Shown here: positions 24,747-33,527 of the stretch, piece by piece
Layout of the letters: each line of letters starts with the position of its first letter
Position numbering within the stretch: position 1 is the stretch's first letter
From: OLB7 sp966250335
GTDB lineage: Bacteria; Bacteroidota; Ignavibacteria; OLB7
NCBI GenBank assembly: GCA_966250335.1
Contig: CBINGZ010000045.1
Location: 1-44,450 of the forward strand
Length of the DNA: 44,450 nt
Reading direction: 5' to 3'
The notes under the pieces: model-generated
The model's input: only the letters and a program-made list of their open reading frames with translations
The model's database searches: none
What the model was told of the DNA's origin: nothing
Translations under genes and position numbers: made by a program

Positions 24747-27068
24747 ATGGGACACACGCACCAGACGGCACAAGGGGCGCCGAAGGCCGCTGTCGCATCG
24801 CGACAGGCCTCAGTAGCCCCCCCTGAGCGAACCCTGCGGGGAGAGCAGGCCGCGCCGTCGATCGTGCATGACGTCCTCGCCTCCGCCGGTTCCCCGCTCG
24901 ACGGAGATGTCAGATCGTTCATGGAGGGGCGGTTCTCGCATCGCTTCGACGAGGTCCGTGTCCATACCGATTCCCGGGCCGCCGAGTCGGCGGCGAGCGT
25001 CAGGGCACACGCATATACGGTCGGTCACGATATTGTCTTCGGCCGCGGCGAATATGCTCCCGGCACGCCGGCGGGGAGAGAACTGATAGCCCACGAGCTG
25101 GTCCACACCGTACAGCAGCGGGGGCTCCCCCGCCCCGGCGCATCGCTCGCCGTCGCCGAGGGAGGCTCGCCGGCGGAGCATGAGGCCGACGTCGCGGCAC
25201 GACAGGCCCTCCGCGGCGGCGCCCCACGGATCGGCGTCTCGCCGGACGGCAGCCTGGTTCAGCGGCTTCAGCGGAAGGAGTACGGCACCTACGTCTCCAC
25301 CCAGGGGGATGCGAAATACGTGGATGCCGGGTTCGCGTTCTACAGGGACTGGGGTCATCCGAACGTGATCAGGGCGACGACGATGAACGACGTCCTGACC
25401 GATCTGAACAAATCCACATCGCCGATCGATACGTTCCGCATCGTGTCGCACGGGAACGATTACGGCATGATGTTCGGGCTGATGCCGGAGATCCTGCCGG
25501 AAGGGTTCGGCGCGGAGGCGACCGAATTCACGACGGAGTCGCGATTCATCAAGCATTTCAAGTCGATAACGCTGGTGAGCGCCTCCTTCTTCAACAGGAT
25601 CTACGGAGCGCTCTACAAGCATCCGAAGTCGCTGGCGATGCTGACGAAGCTCGGCGGCGGCGCGACGGCTCCCGCGGAGGATACCCATCTCGGCATCCTG
25701 CTCCGGGCGCTCGTCGACCAGTACTATCTGGCGAACGTGAAGCTCCCGGCCGACCCCGCCGAACCCGACAAGGACCCCGGAGCCCCGAAGATCCCGAACC
25801 GTGCCCCGCTGGAGCAGTTCAACACGCTTCGGATCACGACATACAAGAAGGCGATCATCGACGCGGCGGCGCCGACCGACAAGGCGGACGTCACCAAGGC
25901 GATCGAGGGTCTCCCCGCCGAGATCGGTCCCGCGATGGCGGCCGGCGGCGGGCTCACGTTCGGCGCACTCTCGCAGACCGACGCCGACACGCTCGGCGAC
26001 TCGATCGTCGAGGATGTCGGGGGGACCAAGCAGTTGAAGAAGGATATATCGAAGTCGGTGAAGGAAGGAGTGGGGGGCCCGTTCCTCACCCTGCTCCGGA
26101 GCGTGCGGAAGAAGATCACCGCCAGGACGCATGTGGAGATCAGGGGATGCAACATCGGCAAGGATCCATCACTTCTCGATAAGCTGCGCGGGTTCTTCGG
26201 CGACGGAACGGAGATCCCCTCGATCTCCGCTCCCGACCTCTTCCAGTACTACTTCGCCCTCAGCTTCGTGGCCTACGGCGGGGCCGCGAGCGAGACGGCG
26301 CAGATGGCCGCCGACCACGCCGACTCCACAAAGGAGGTCGCCTCCTCCTTCGAAGATCAGAAACGTATCAGATCGGGAGAGCTGACCGTTGTCGTGAACG
26401 AGAAGAAGCTCTCCGATCTGGCGACCAAATACGGATGGTCGGAGCCGGAGCTGCGGAGGCTCAACCCGGAGCTCGCCGACCCGAACGCGCTCACGCCGGG
26501 AGAGAAGATCTGGCGCGTCCCCCGCACCGAAGTCCCGGCCGGCTCCTACCCGACCCTCCTCGCCTTCTGCAAGGGGTATCTGAACGACGAGAAGCTGCTG
26601 CCGCAGGTCACGACCGCGAACCCGCAGCTCAAGGCCCCGACGGGACTCGACCCATCGGAGCCCGATAAATCACCGAGGCTCTCGCCGACCGACAGAGTCA
26701 AGGTGCCGGCAAGCCTCTTCTCGACTCCCGTGGCATCGGCCGCCCCGACCTACGCCGACTACGAGAAGACGATCCGGGGGGGCGGCCAGACGGTGGCGGT
26801 CGATTCCTCCAGCAATAAACCGGTGATGTACATGGACTTCTCGAAATGGTCCACGACGGTCGGCAAATGGCTGGAGACGCAGAAGTTCGATCCCAAGGGA
26901 CGGACCGCCGCCGAGCTCACGAAGTTCTTCGCGGCGAAGAAGGGGGGACTGCCGGAAGCGGCGAAGAAGATCCACATGCAGTTCCTGTCGCGCGGCTACC
27001 CGACGATCATCGACCCGCTTTTCCCGGACGATCCACGGTACAATGCGCATATCATCAAGCGCCCCTGA
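24747..27068 (+). CDS. DUF4157 protein, candidate eCIS effector with His/Cys protease-like motifs and LysM
   Basis: This 773-residue protein is the best effector candidate. Residues about 45-150 are DUF4157: 'FMEGRFSHRFDEVRVHTDSRAAESAASVRAHAYTVGHDIVFG', the zinc site HELVH (His116, Glu117, His120) and the later EHEADVAARQ with a likely third ligand near 144-146. From about 175 the protein departs from known DUF4157 tails. 'DTFRIVSHGNDYGMMFG' (His235) and 'THVEIRGCNIGKDPSLLDKLRGFFG' (Cys468) resemble the SHG and GCN strands of DUF4347 and other clan CD peptidases, with a 230-residue insertion between. Residues about 543-595 look like a LysM ('SDLATKYGWSEPELRRLNPEL...PGEKIWRVP'), followed by a second weaker one. 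The last 90 residues are unknown. DUF4157 is known to mark eCIS cargo. The protease reading is inference. Confidence 0.8.
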   Translation: MGHTHQTAQGAPKAAVASRQASVAPPERTLRGEQAAPSIVHDVLASAGSPLDGDVRSFMEGRFSHRFDEVRVHTDSRAAESAASVRAHAYTVGHDIVFGRGEYAPGTPAGRELIAHELVHTVQQRGLPRPGASLAVAEGGSPAEHEADVAARQALRGGAPRIGVSPDGSLVQRLQRKEYGTYVSTQGDAKYVDAGFAFYRDWGHPNVIRATTMNDVLTDLNKSTSPIDTFRIVSHGNDYGMMFGLMPEILPEGFGAEATEFTTESRFIKHFKSITLVSASFFNRIYGALYKHPKSLAMLTKLGGGATAPAEDTHLGILLRALVDQYYLANVKLPADPAEPDKDPGAPKIPNRAPLEQFNTLRITTYKKAIIDAAAPTDKADVTKAIEGLPAEIGPAMAAGGGLTFGALSQTDADTLGDSIVEDVGGTKQLKKDISKSVKEGVGGPFLTLLRSVRKKITARTHVEIRGCNIGKDPSLLDKLRGFFGDGTEIPSISAPDLFQYYFALSFVAYGGAASETAQMAADHADSTKEVASSFEDQKRIRSGELTVVVNEKKLSDLATKYGWSEPELRRLNPELADPNALTPGEKIWRVPRTEVPAGSYPTLLAFCKGYLNDEKLLPQVTTANPQLKAPTGLDPSEPDKSPRLSPTDRVKVPASLFSTPVASAAPTYADYEKTIRGGGQTVAVDSSSNKPVMYMDFSKWSTTVGKWLETQKFDPKGRTAAELTKFFAAKKGGLPEAAKKIHMQFLSRGYPTIIDPLFPDDPRYNAHIIKRP

Positions 27069-27155
27069 CGAGGCGCGACATCGATTGAACGAGTATCGCG
27101 ACCGGTAAATCGTGTCGGGATACATGAAGGTTTCAACGAAGAGGAGCACGACATC

Positions 27156-27809
27156 ATGAGCTCATTCCCCCGCTCCCCCAGACTTCAGAAGGGGGCGATC
27201 ATAGGTCTCGACCCGTTCAACCCGCTGGCGAGCATCATCGTGTTCCAGTACAACCCGGAATCGATGTCCCGCTCGCTCGCCGTGAACGCGTTCGGCAAGG
27301 AGGCCAACATGGGAGAGGCGCTCCGGCTGAACGGTCCGCCGCGGGAGACGATCACCGTGTCGATCGAGATCGACGCCACCGATCAGCTCGAGAAGGGTGA
27401 TCCGCTGGCCGCGTCGCTCGGGATCTATCCGACCCTGTCGTCGCTGGAGATGCTCCTCTACCCGAAGTCCGCGCTCGTGATCGGCAACCAGATCGCGGCG
27501 GCGTTCGGGATCACGGAGATCATCCCGCCGGAGGCGCCCCTTACTCTCTTCATCTGGGGGATCAAGCGGATGCTGCCGGTCAGGATCACCGCTTTAACGA
27601 TCACCGAGGAGGCGTTCGATCCGGATCTCAATCCGATACAGGCGAAGGTGAGCCTGACCATGAACGTCCTCACCTACCACGACCTGGGGCTCCTCACACC
27701 GGGGGGCACCCTCTTCATGGCCCACCAGGTGGTAAAGGAGGTCATGGCGACCATCGGCGGAGTCGGAAATATCGCGGGAGTCGTGAGCGGATCGGTCAAT
27801 ATCCTGTAA
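27156..27809 (+). CDS. eCIS tube-base protein (Afp7/Pvc7-like)
   Basis: This 217-residue protein matches the contractile injection system tube protein N-terminal family, the Afp7 group that links the inner tube to the hub. Hallmarks are 'GAIIGLDPFNPLASIIVFQYNPESMSRSL', 'GPPRETITVSIEIDATDQLEKGDP', 'YPTLSSLEMLLYPK' and 'PLTLFIWGIKRMLPVRITALTITEEAFDPDLNPIQAKVSLTMNVL'. It lacks the C-terminal LysM of some members; a LysM-like domain is instead coded by the next gene. It starts 87 bases after the DUF4157 gene, one of the wider gaps in the operon. Confidence 0.88.
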   Translation: MSSFPRSPRLQKGAIIGLDPFNPLASIIVFQYNPESMSRSLAVNAFGKEANMGEALRLNGPPRETITVSIEIDATDQLEKGDPLAASLGIYPTLSSLEMLLYPKSALVIGNQIAAAFGITEIIPPEAPLTLFIWGIKRMLPVRITALTITEEAFDPDLNPIQAKVSLTMNVLTYHDLGLLTPGGTLFMAHQVVKEVMATIGGVGNIAGVVSGSVNIL

Positions 27810-27869
27810 GGATATTTCATATCAGCCATCTCCGTGCGGCCCGCTGCGCGCGGATATCAGGAGAGGATG

Positions 27870-28172
27870 ATGTTCGAACAAGGAAGCAGATACTCGTCGA
27901 TAGAAACCGGCACGGTCCGGACCGAGGAAGGGGACGGCGCCGTGCGTGAGATACGATATGTCCGCCGGCGGTTCCTTCCCGCGCCGGAGAACATGACCGT
28001 CCTCATGGAGCATACGACGGCGCAGGGGGAACGTCTCGACCACATCGCCGCACGATATCTCGGCGACCCGACACTCTTCTGGCGCCTCTGCGACGCGAAC
28101 AAGGCGATGCGTCCGGACGAGCTCACGGAACATCCCGGAACGATCCTTGCGGTCGCGATCCAGGGGCCGTAA
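27870..28172 (+). CDS. Small LysM-like baseplate protein
   Basis: The start MFEQGSRYSSIET is chosen at 27870 because AGGAG lies six bases upstream and homologous proteins begin with a similar MF..SRY; a second ATG is directly before it at 27867. The 100-residue product has 'VRRRFLPAPENMTVLMEHTTAQGERLDHIAARYLGDPTLFWRLCDANKAMRPDEL', which matches the small LysM/gp53-like baseplate proteins of eCIS. It would bind near the hub-tube junction. It could be seen as the detached C-terminal LysM of the Afp7-like protein upstream. Confidence 0.82.
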   Translation: MFEQGSRYSSIETGTVRTEEGDGAVREIRYVRRRFLPAPENMTVLMEHTTAQGERLDHIAARYLGDPTLFWRLCDANKAMRPDELTEHPGTILAVAIQGP

Positions 28173-28250
28173 GGGAGAGGTCGAGCCGCGACGCACCGTG
28201 CCGTCGATTCGTCATCCGATACAGATTCAGTTCCATACCGACAGGCGATC

Positions 28251-29369
28251 ATGCTCTCGAGTATTCTCGGCATACGACTCCTTCTCTGGACCGGCGGGAC
28301 CATTCCGACTCCCGTGCCGATGGAGGTGCTGGAATCTCTGCTCCAGGTGGATGTGACCAACGACGCCGAGCAGGGGGACGGCTTCCAGATGACCTTCTCC
28401 ATCGGGAAGGGGAAGCTGGGAGAGTTCGGCATCCTCTCCGGCGGATCGATGGCCCTCTTCAACCGGGTCTGGCTGACGGCGATCTTCGGGGTGACCCCGG
28501 AAGTGCTGATCGACGGGATCATCACCCATCATCAGCTCTCCCCCGGCAGCGAGCCCGGCAGTTCGGTCCTGACCGTCACCGGCAAGGATGTGAGCGTCAT
28601 GCTCGATCTGGAGGAGAAGAACATGCAGTATCCGAACCAGCCGGACAGCGTCATCGTGCTCCAGCTGATCGCCGCCTACGCGACCTACGGCCTGATCCCG
28701 CAGGTGGCCCCCACGACCGACGTGCCGATCGAGATACAACGCATTCCGAGACAGGCCGAGACCGACCTGAAGTTCATCAGGCGCCTGGCCGAACGGAACG
28801 GCTTCGTCTTCTACATCGAACCGGTGACGACCGGCGTGAACACCGCGTACTGGGGACCGGAGATCCGGACGGGGCTGCCGCAGCCGGCGCTCTCGCTCGA
28901 CATGGGCCCGGACACCAACGTGAAGCGGATGGAGTTCGCCAACGACTCCCTTGCGCCGGTGGCGCCGAAGGGAACGATCTTCGAGCCGATGCTGAAACTT
29001 TCGATCCCTCTCCCCTCCCTCCCTTCACTCCGTATCCCTCCGCTGGTCACGTCGCCGGCGGAGCCTCGTAGAACGACATTGCTCCGGAATTCGGCGAGCA
29101 AGAACCCGGCCGAGGGAGCAACCGCGGCGGTGGCGGCCTCGACACGCGCGCCGGACGCGGTCACGGCGAACGGAGAGCTGGACGGGGTGCGGTTCGGACA
29201 TGTTCTGCGGGCACGGAAACTGGTGGGAGTGCGCGGCGCGGGAACATCGTACAACGGAGATTACTACGTCCGCCGGGTCACGCACATGATGCGCCGCGGC
29301 GAGTACACGCAGCAGTTCACGATCAGCAGGGAGGGGACCGGAGCGCTCCTGCCGATCGTGCGCCCGTAG
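28251..29369 (+). CDS. Baseplate hub protein, gpD/gp27-like (VgrG N-terminal part)
   Basis: This 372-residue protein is the hub under the tube. 'VDVTNDAEQGDGFQMTFSIGKG', 'SVLTVTGKDVSVMLDLEEKN', 'PIEIQRIPRQAETDLKFIRRLAERNGFVFYIEP' and the C-terminal 'YNGDYYVRRVTHMMRRGEYTQQFTISREG' are the usual phage late control D/gp27 motifs. Afp8 and VgrG join this region to the spike; here the spike is the separate gene that follows. A low-complexity Ala/Thr stretch near 285-305 is probably a loop. The start at 28251 lies 78 bases after the previous stop. Confidence 0.9.
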   Translation: MLSSILGIRLLLWTGGTIPTPVPMEVLESLLQVDVTNDAEQGDGFQMTFSIGKGKLGEFGILSGGSMALFNRVWLTAIFGVTPEVLIDGIITHHQLSPGSEPGSSVLTVTGKDVSVMLDLEEKNMQYPNQPDSVIVLQLIAAYATYGLIPQVAPTTDVPIEIQRIPRQAETDLKFIRRLAERNGFVFYIEPVTTGVNTAYWGPEIRTGLPQPALSLDMGPDTNVKRMEFANDSLAPVAPKGTIFEPMLKLSIPLPSLPSLRIPPLVTSPAEPRRTTLLRNSASKNPAEGATAAVAASTRAPDAVTANGELDGVRFGHVLRARKLVGVRGAGTSYNGDYYVRRVTHMMRRGEYTQQFTISREGTGALLPIVRP

Positions 29370-29433
29370 GCCGGTCCGCATCGATATATCGGATCGGTAA
29401 TTTCTTTAGAGTCATCGCGGTCAGGATCATACC

Positions 29434-29934
29434 ATGAGCAGCACGTTCTACGGAAAATATCGCGGCACAGTGACCGACAACCAGGACCCGCTGATGATGG
29501 GGAGGGTGAAGGCGACGGTCCCCGACGTTCTCGGCGACCAGCCGAGCGGCTGGGCGATGCCGTGCGCGCCGTTCGGCGGAAACCAGACGGGGTTCTTCGC
29601 GCTGCCGACCGTCGGGGCCGGGGTGTGGATCGAGTTCGAACACGGCGATCCCGACTATCCGATCTGGGCGGGATGCTGGTGGGGATCGGCCGCGGAACTC
29701 CCTCCCCTGCTTCTGGCTCCCCCCTACAAGAAGGTGATGATCGTGACCGAAGGGGGACACAGTATAACGCTGGACGATACTCCCGGCATCGGCGGTATAA
29801 CGCTGGAGACCTCCGGGGGACAGAAGATCGTCATGAACTCGACGGGGATCGAGATCGACAACGGCATGGGGGGATCGATCAAGATGACCGGTCCGCAGGT
29901 CTCCGTCAACAGCGGCGCGCTGGAGGTGATCTGA
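29434..29934 (+). CDS. Baseplate spike protein, gpV/gp5-like OB fold
   Basis: This 166-residue protein forms the central spike. The OB-fold part is 'FYGKYRGTVTDNQDPLMMGRVKATVPDVLGDQPSGWAMPCAPFGG...FALPTVGAGVWIEFEHGDPDYPIWAGCWWG'. The C-terminal half ('VTEGGHSITLDDTPGIGGITLETSGGQKIVMNSTGIEIDNGMGGSIKMTGPQVSVN') alternates short strands like a trimeric beta-helix needle. Its stop overlaps the PAAR start by one base (TGATG). Confidence 0.92.
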   Translation: MSSTFYGKYRGTVTDNQDPLMMGRVKATVPDVLGDQPSGWAMPCAPFGGNQTGFFALPTVGAGVWIEFEHGDPDYPIWAGCWWGSAAELPPLLLAPPYKKVMIVTEGGHSITLDDTPGIGGITLETSGGQKIVMNSTGIEIDNGMGGSIKMTGPQVSVNSGALEVI

Positions 29935-30254
29935 TGCCCGGATTCATTCTGCACCAGGGGGCCACGGTCCTCTGCATGCACGGCGGCCAGGCGCAGCCGA
30001 CCGCGCCGAACCCTCGCGTGAAGGTCGGCGGCCAGCCGGTGGTGACGCAGCCCTCCCCCCATACGGTAGCCGGCTGCCCGTTCACGACCGGCTCCAACCC
30101 GATGCCGTGCGTCACGGCACAGTGGACCACCGCCGCCGTTCGCGTCAAGGTGGGGGGGATGCCGGTGCTCCTGCAGGACAGCCAGGCGGTATGCGCGCCG
30201 AACGGAACAGGTGTGATCATCGCGGCAACGCAAGTACGAGTAAAGGGGACATGA
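29934..30254 (+). CDS. PAAR-like spike tip protein
   Basis: This 106-residue protein starts 'MPGFILHQGATVLCMHGGQAQPTAPNPRVKVGGQPVV' and has 'AGCPFTTGSNPMPCVTAQW' and 'RVKVGGMPVLLQDSQAVCAPNGTG'. The two VKVGG repeats and the spaced Cys/His residues (Cys14, His16, and the later Cys pair) are typical of the PAAR/DUF4280 cone that caps the spike, with a metal at the tip. Both ends overlap neighbouring genes, so it is clearly cotranslated with spike and gp25. It carries no toxin domain. Confidence 0.9.
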   Translation: MPGFILHQGATVLCMHGGQAQPTAPNPRVKVGGQPVVTQPSPHTVAGCPFTTGSNPMPCVTAQWTTAAVRVKVGGMPVLLQDSQAVCAPNGTGVIIAATQVRVKGT

Positions 30255-30610
30255 TGCACGTCGACTATCCGATACATTTCGAGGGGCGCGGACGCACTGC
30301 CGTCACGACGCATGAAGACCATATTCGCGATATGATCGAACAGGTGCTCTTCACCTCGCCCGGCGAGCGGGTGAACAGACCGACGTTCGGCAGCGGGCTC
30401 ATCCAGCTCGTCTTCGCTCCGGCCAGCACCGTGATCGCCGCCGCCTCCGAGATGGCGGTGCAGGGCTCGCTGCAGCAGTGGCTGGGGGATCTGATCCAGG
30501 TGGAGGCGGTGGCGGTCGATATCATCGACTCCACCCTCCGCGTCACCGTGCAGTACACGATCCGACGCACACAGAAACGCCAGGTGGCGCAGTTCTCACG
30601 CGAGGTGTAG
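30251..30610 (+). CDS. gp25-like baseplate wedge protein
   Basis: This 119-residue protein matches the GPW/gp25 family that starts sheath polymerisation from the baseplate. 'HEDHIRDMIEQVLFTSPGERVNRPTFGSGLIQLVFAPAS' includes the conserved EPR-like loop region, with GER in place of GER/EPR variants, and the FG.GL segment. Its start overlaps the PAAR stop (ATGA); a second ATG follows directly at 30254. Confidence 0.92.
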   Translation: MMHVDYPIHFEGRGRTAVTTHEDHIRDMIEQVLFTSPGERVNRPTFGSGLIQLVFAPASTVIAAASEMAVQGSLQQWLGDLIQVEAVAVDIIDSTLRVTVQYTIRRTQKRQVAQFSREV

Positions 30611-30611
30611 C

Positions 30612-33527
30612 ATGAGCCTCCTCTTCACCACCGTCGACCGGGCCCGCCGCGCGGCAGTGCAGGCCGACCCGACGCTCAACGGGATCGACACGGTCGAGAT
30701 CATCCCACGCTCCGACGGTTCGCCGTCGGCGGTCGGGGCGGTCATGCTCGTGCGGTTCTTCAGGCCGATCCCGGCGTTGGCCGCCGACAACGTGCGCATC
30801 GCCGGGATGATCGGCCCGACGATCGGGGATGAACTGACCCCGCTCTGGGTCACCCCCGCCTCCCCTCTCTCGGAGCCCGCCGATCCGCTCTTCACCGACG
30901 CGGAGCGTATCCGATACGCATCGCTCCCCGATGCGGCGAGCGTCCTTGTCGTGGTCATGGGACCGATGGGCGATCTCCCCGCCGCGCGCCTGTCGATCGT
31001 TACCTCGCAGCCCGATCCGACTCCGCCGACAGGATTCGACCCGCCGCTCTCCTCGATCGACCTCGCCCTGGAGTATCTCCCCTCCTCCCGCGCCGCCTAC
31101 CGATGCGGCGACGAGGACAGGCGGCAGAGAACGGCCGACAGCACACATCTCAACGGGATAGATTTTCTCGAGGTGATGGATCGCGAGTCGCCGACCCCGC
31201 AGAGCCGGCAGACCGTCCTCTTCGTCCGCTGCCTGAAGCCGGTGGCGGGGATCTCCGCCGATAACATATCGATCACGGGGGGGGTGCGGATCACCCCGGT
31301 GCGCGCGGTCTGGGCCTTCCCCGCCGACGCCGTTCCCGCCGTGAACACGATCGCGAGCCCCGCCGAGCGGAGCTTCTTCGCAGCGCTTCCGGAGCCGGAG
31401 CGGGTCCTGGTGGTCAGGACCGACGCGACGGGAGATTTCTCGACCTACACCCTGGCGATCGTCCAGTCGCTCGAGAACCTCTCCCCCCTTCTCGGCTTCG
31501 ATCCGCAGCTCGCCGTGGTGCGCTTCTCGTTCAAGGTGGAATGCCCGAACGATTTCGACTGCGCCCAGCCCCCGGCCTGCCCGCCGCCGACGCACACGGA
31601 GCCGCATATCGATTATCTCGCAAAGGATTACACAAGCTTCCGGCGGCTGATGCTCGACCAACTGGCGACGATCATGCCGGCGTGGACCGACCGCAGCCCC
31701 GCCGACGTGCAGGTCGCGCTCGTCGAACTTCTCGCCTACGTCGGCGACCACCTGAGCTACTATCAGGATGCCGTCGCAACGGAGGCGTATCTCGGCACGG
31801 CCCGCCGCCGCGTCTCCGTGCGGCGTCACGCCCGTCTGCTCGACTACTTCATGCACGACGGCTGCAACGCGCGCGCCTGGATCTGCTTCACCCTGACCGA
31901 TCCCCCCGGAGCCGCCGAGGGGATGCCGATCCCCGCGGGGACTCCGCTTCTATCGCGTTCCGACGGAGGAGATCTGGTCTTCTCCTCACAGGCCGGCATA
32001 CCGATCGACGAGCCGCTCGTCTTCGAGACGATGGAGGATATCACGCTCCGTCTATCCCGCAGCACGATCCTTTTCCACACCTGGAGCGACGGCGACTGCA
32101 CGATTCCGTGCGGCTCCGTGCGGGCAACGCTGGTCAGGGAGAACGGGCTCGAACTTGCGGCGGGAGACCTCCTGATCTTCGAGGAGACCGCCGATCCGAA
32201 GAGGGGCAACAAGGCCGACGCCGACCGCACTCATCGGCACGCCGTGCGCCTGATCTCGGCGATCCCGACCCACGACCCGCTTGACGGCACGCCGATCATG
32301 GAGATCGAATGGGATAGAGGGGATGCCCTCCCCTTCGATTTCCGGGTCTCCTCGCGGACTGAAACAGGGCTGGTCCTGAACGATATCGGGGTCGCGCGCG
32401 GGAACGTGGTCATGGCCGACCACGGCCGATCGGTCTCCCAGACGCTTGTCGCGGACGATGTTCCGGGAGGACGCGACTTCCGCTACAGACTCAACGAGGG
32501 ACCTGTCACGTTCCGACGGAAAATGGATCGTCATGCTCCTGCGTCGGCCGCATCGGAGTACGATTCCCGCATGGCCGAGCCGGCCATCGAGATCGTCCAG
32601 GGGGATCTTATCTGGAAGCCGCAGCCCGATCTTCTTGGAAGCGACCGTTTCGCGCCCGAGTTCGTGGTGGAGATAGAATCGGACGGCACGTCGTATGTAC
32701 GGTTCGGCGACGGCACGCACGGCAAGATTCCCGAGGAAGGGACACCTCTTATTGCGAAGTATCGAATCGGCGTCGGTCGCGACGGCAACGTCGGCGCGGA
32801 GGCGATCAACTCCCTCACCTCGCCCGTCGAAGGAATCGAGAGAATCTGGAACCCGCTCCCCGCTATCGGCGGGTGCGAGCCGGAGTCGATCGAGCAGGTC
32901 CGGCAGTACGCGCCGAACGCCTTCCGCAGTCAGGAGCGCGCGGTCACGGAGGCCGATTACGCCGAGCTGGCGGAGAGGCACCCCGATGTGCAGAAGGCCG
33001 CCGCCGTCTTCCGCTGGACCGGAAGCTGGTACACGGCGTTCGTCACCGTCGACAGATTCGGCGGGAAGCCGGTTGATGCCCGCTTCAAGGAGGAGATGGC
33101 GCGATACCTGGAGAAGTTCAGGATCGTGGGATATGATCTGGAGATCAGCGCGCCGGTCTTCGTGCCGCTCGACATCCGGCTCAGGATCTGCGTCCGCCCC
33201 GGCTATTTCAGGAGCGACGTCAAGCAGGAACTCCTTCGCGTCTTCGGCAGCGGCATGATCGAGGGGGGACGCCGCGGGTTCTTCCATCCCGACAACTTCA
33301 CCTTCGGACAGTCACTCCATCTGAGTCGGATCTATCGGGCGGCCCTCGACGTGCCTGGTGTCGATACGGTCGATGTCGTCCGGTTTCAGCGCTGGGGCGT
33401 GTCCGCCGACGGCGAGATCGCCGCGGGGGCGCTTGTTCCGGGTCAGCTGGAGGTCGTGCGGCTCGACAACGACCCGAGTTTCCCGGAGAACGGAAAGATC
33501 GAGTTCGAGATGGGAGGAGGATTATGA
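30612..33527 (+). CDS. Baseplate J-like wedge protein 1 (Afp11-like), duplicated N-terminus
   Basis: This 971-residue protein starts one base after the gp25 stop. Residues about 330 onward are the gpJ/gp6-like core: 'EPHIDYLAKDYTSFRRLMLDQLATIMPAWTDRSPADVQVALVELLAYVGDHLSYYQDAVATEAYLGTARRRVSVRRHARLLDY', 'SYVRFGDGTHGKIP', and 'ERAVTEADYAELAERHPDVQKAAAVFRW'. The N-terminal 310 residues hold two copies of a beta-rich domain, one beginning 'QADPTLNGIDTVEI' and the other 'TADSTHLNGIDFLEV', each closing with a 'GD..(T)Y/AxLxIV' strand and an 'FDP' segment. Other family members appear to have one such domain. It forms wedges that link the hub to the sheath. Confidence 0.9.
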   Translation: MSLLFTTVDRARRAAVQADPTLNGIDTVEIIPRSDGSPSAVGAVMLVRFFRPIPALAADNVRIAGMIGPTIGDELTPLWVTPASPLSEPADPLFTDAERIRYASLPDAASVLVVVMGPMGDLPAARLSIVTSQPDPTPPTGFDPPLSSIDLALEYLPSSRAAYRCGDEDRRQRTADSTHLNGIDFLEVMDRESPTPQSRQTVLFVRCLKPVAGISADNISITGGVRITPVRAVWAFPADAVPAVNTIASPAERSFFAALPEPERVLVVRTDATGDFSTYTLAIVQSLENLSPLLGFDPQLAVVRFSFKVECPNDFDCAQPPACPPPTHTEPHIDYLAKDYTSFRRLMLDQLATIMPAWTDRSPADVQVALVELLAYVGDHLSYYQDAVATEAYLGTARRRVSVRRHARLLDYFMHDGCNARAWICFTLTDPPGAAEGMPIPAGTPLLSRSDGGDLVFSSQAGIPIDEPLVFETMEDITLRLSRSTILFHTWSDGDCTIPCGSVRATLVRENGLELAAGDLLIFEETADPKRGNKADADRTHRHAVRLISAIPTHDPLDGTPIMEIEWDRGDALPFDFRVSSRTETGLVLNDIGVARGNVVMADHGRSVSQTLVADDVPGGRDFRYRLNEGPVTFRRKMDRHAPASAASEYDSRMAEPAIEIVQGDLIWKPQPDLLGSDRFAPEFVVEIESDGTSYVRFGDGTHGKIPEEGTPLIAKYRIGVGRDGNVGAEAINSLTSPVEGIERIWNPLPAIGGCEPESIEQVRQYAPNAFRSQERAVTEADYAELAERHPDVQKAAAVFRWTGSWYTAFVTVDRFGGKPVDARFKEEMARYLEKFRIVGYDLEISAPVFVPLDIRLRICVRPGYFRSDVKQELLRVFGSGMIEGGRRGFFHPDNFTFGQSLHLSRIYRAALDVPGVDTVDVVRFQRWGVSADGEIAAGALVPGQLEVVRLDNDPSFPENGKIEFEMGGGL

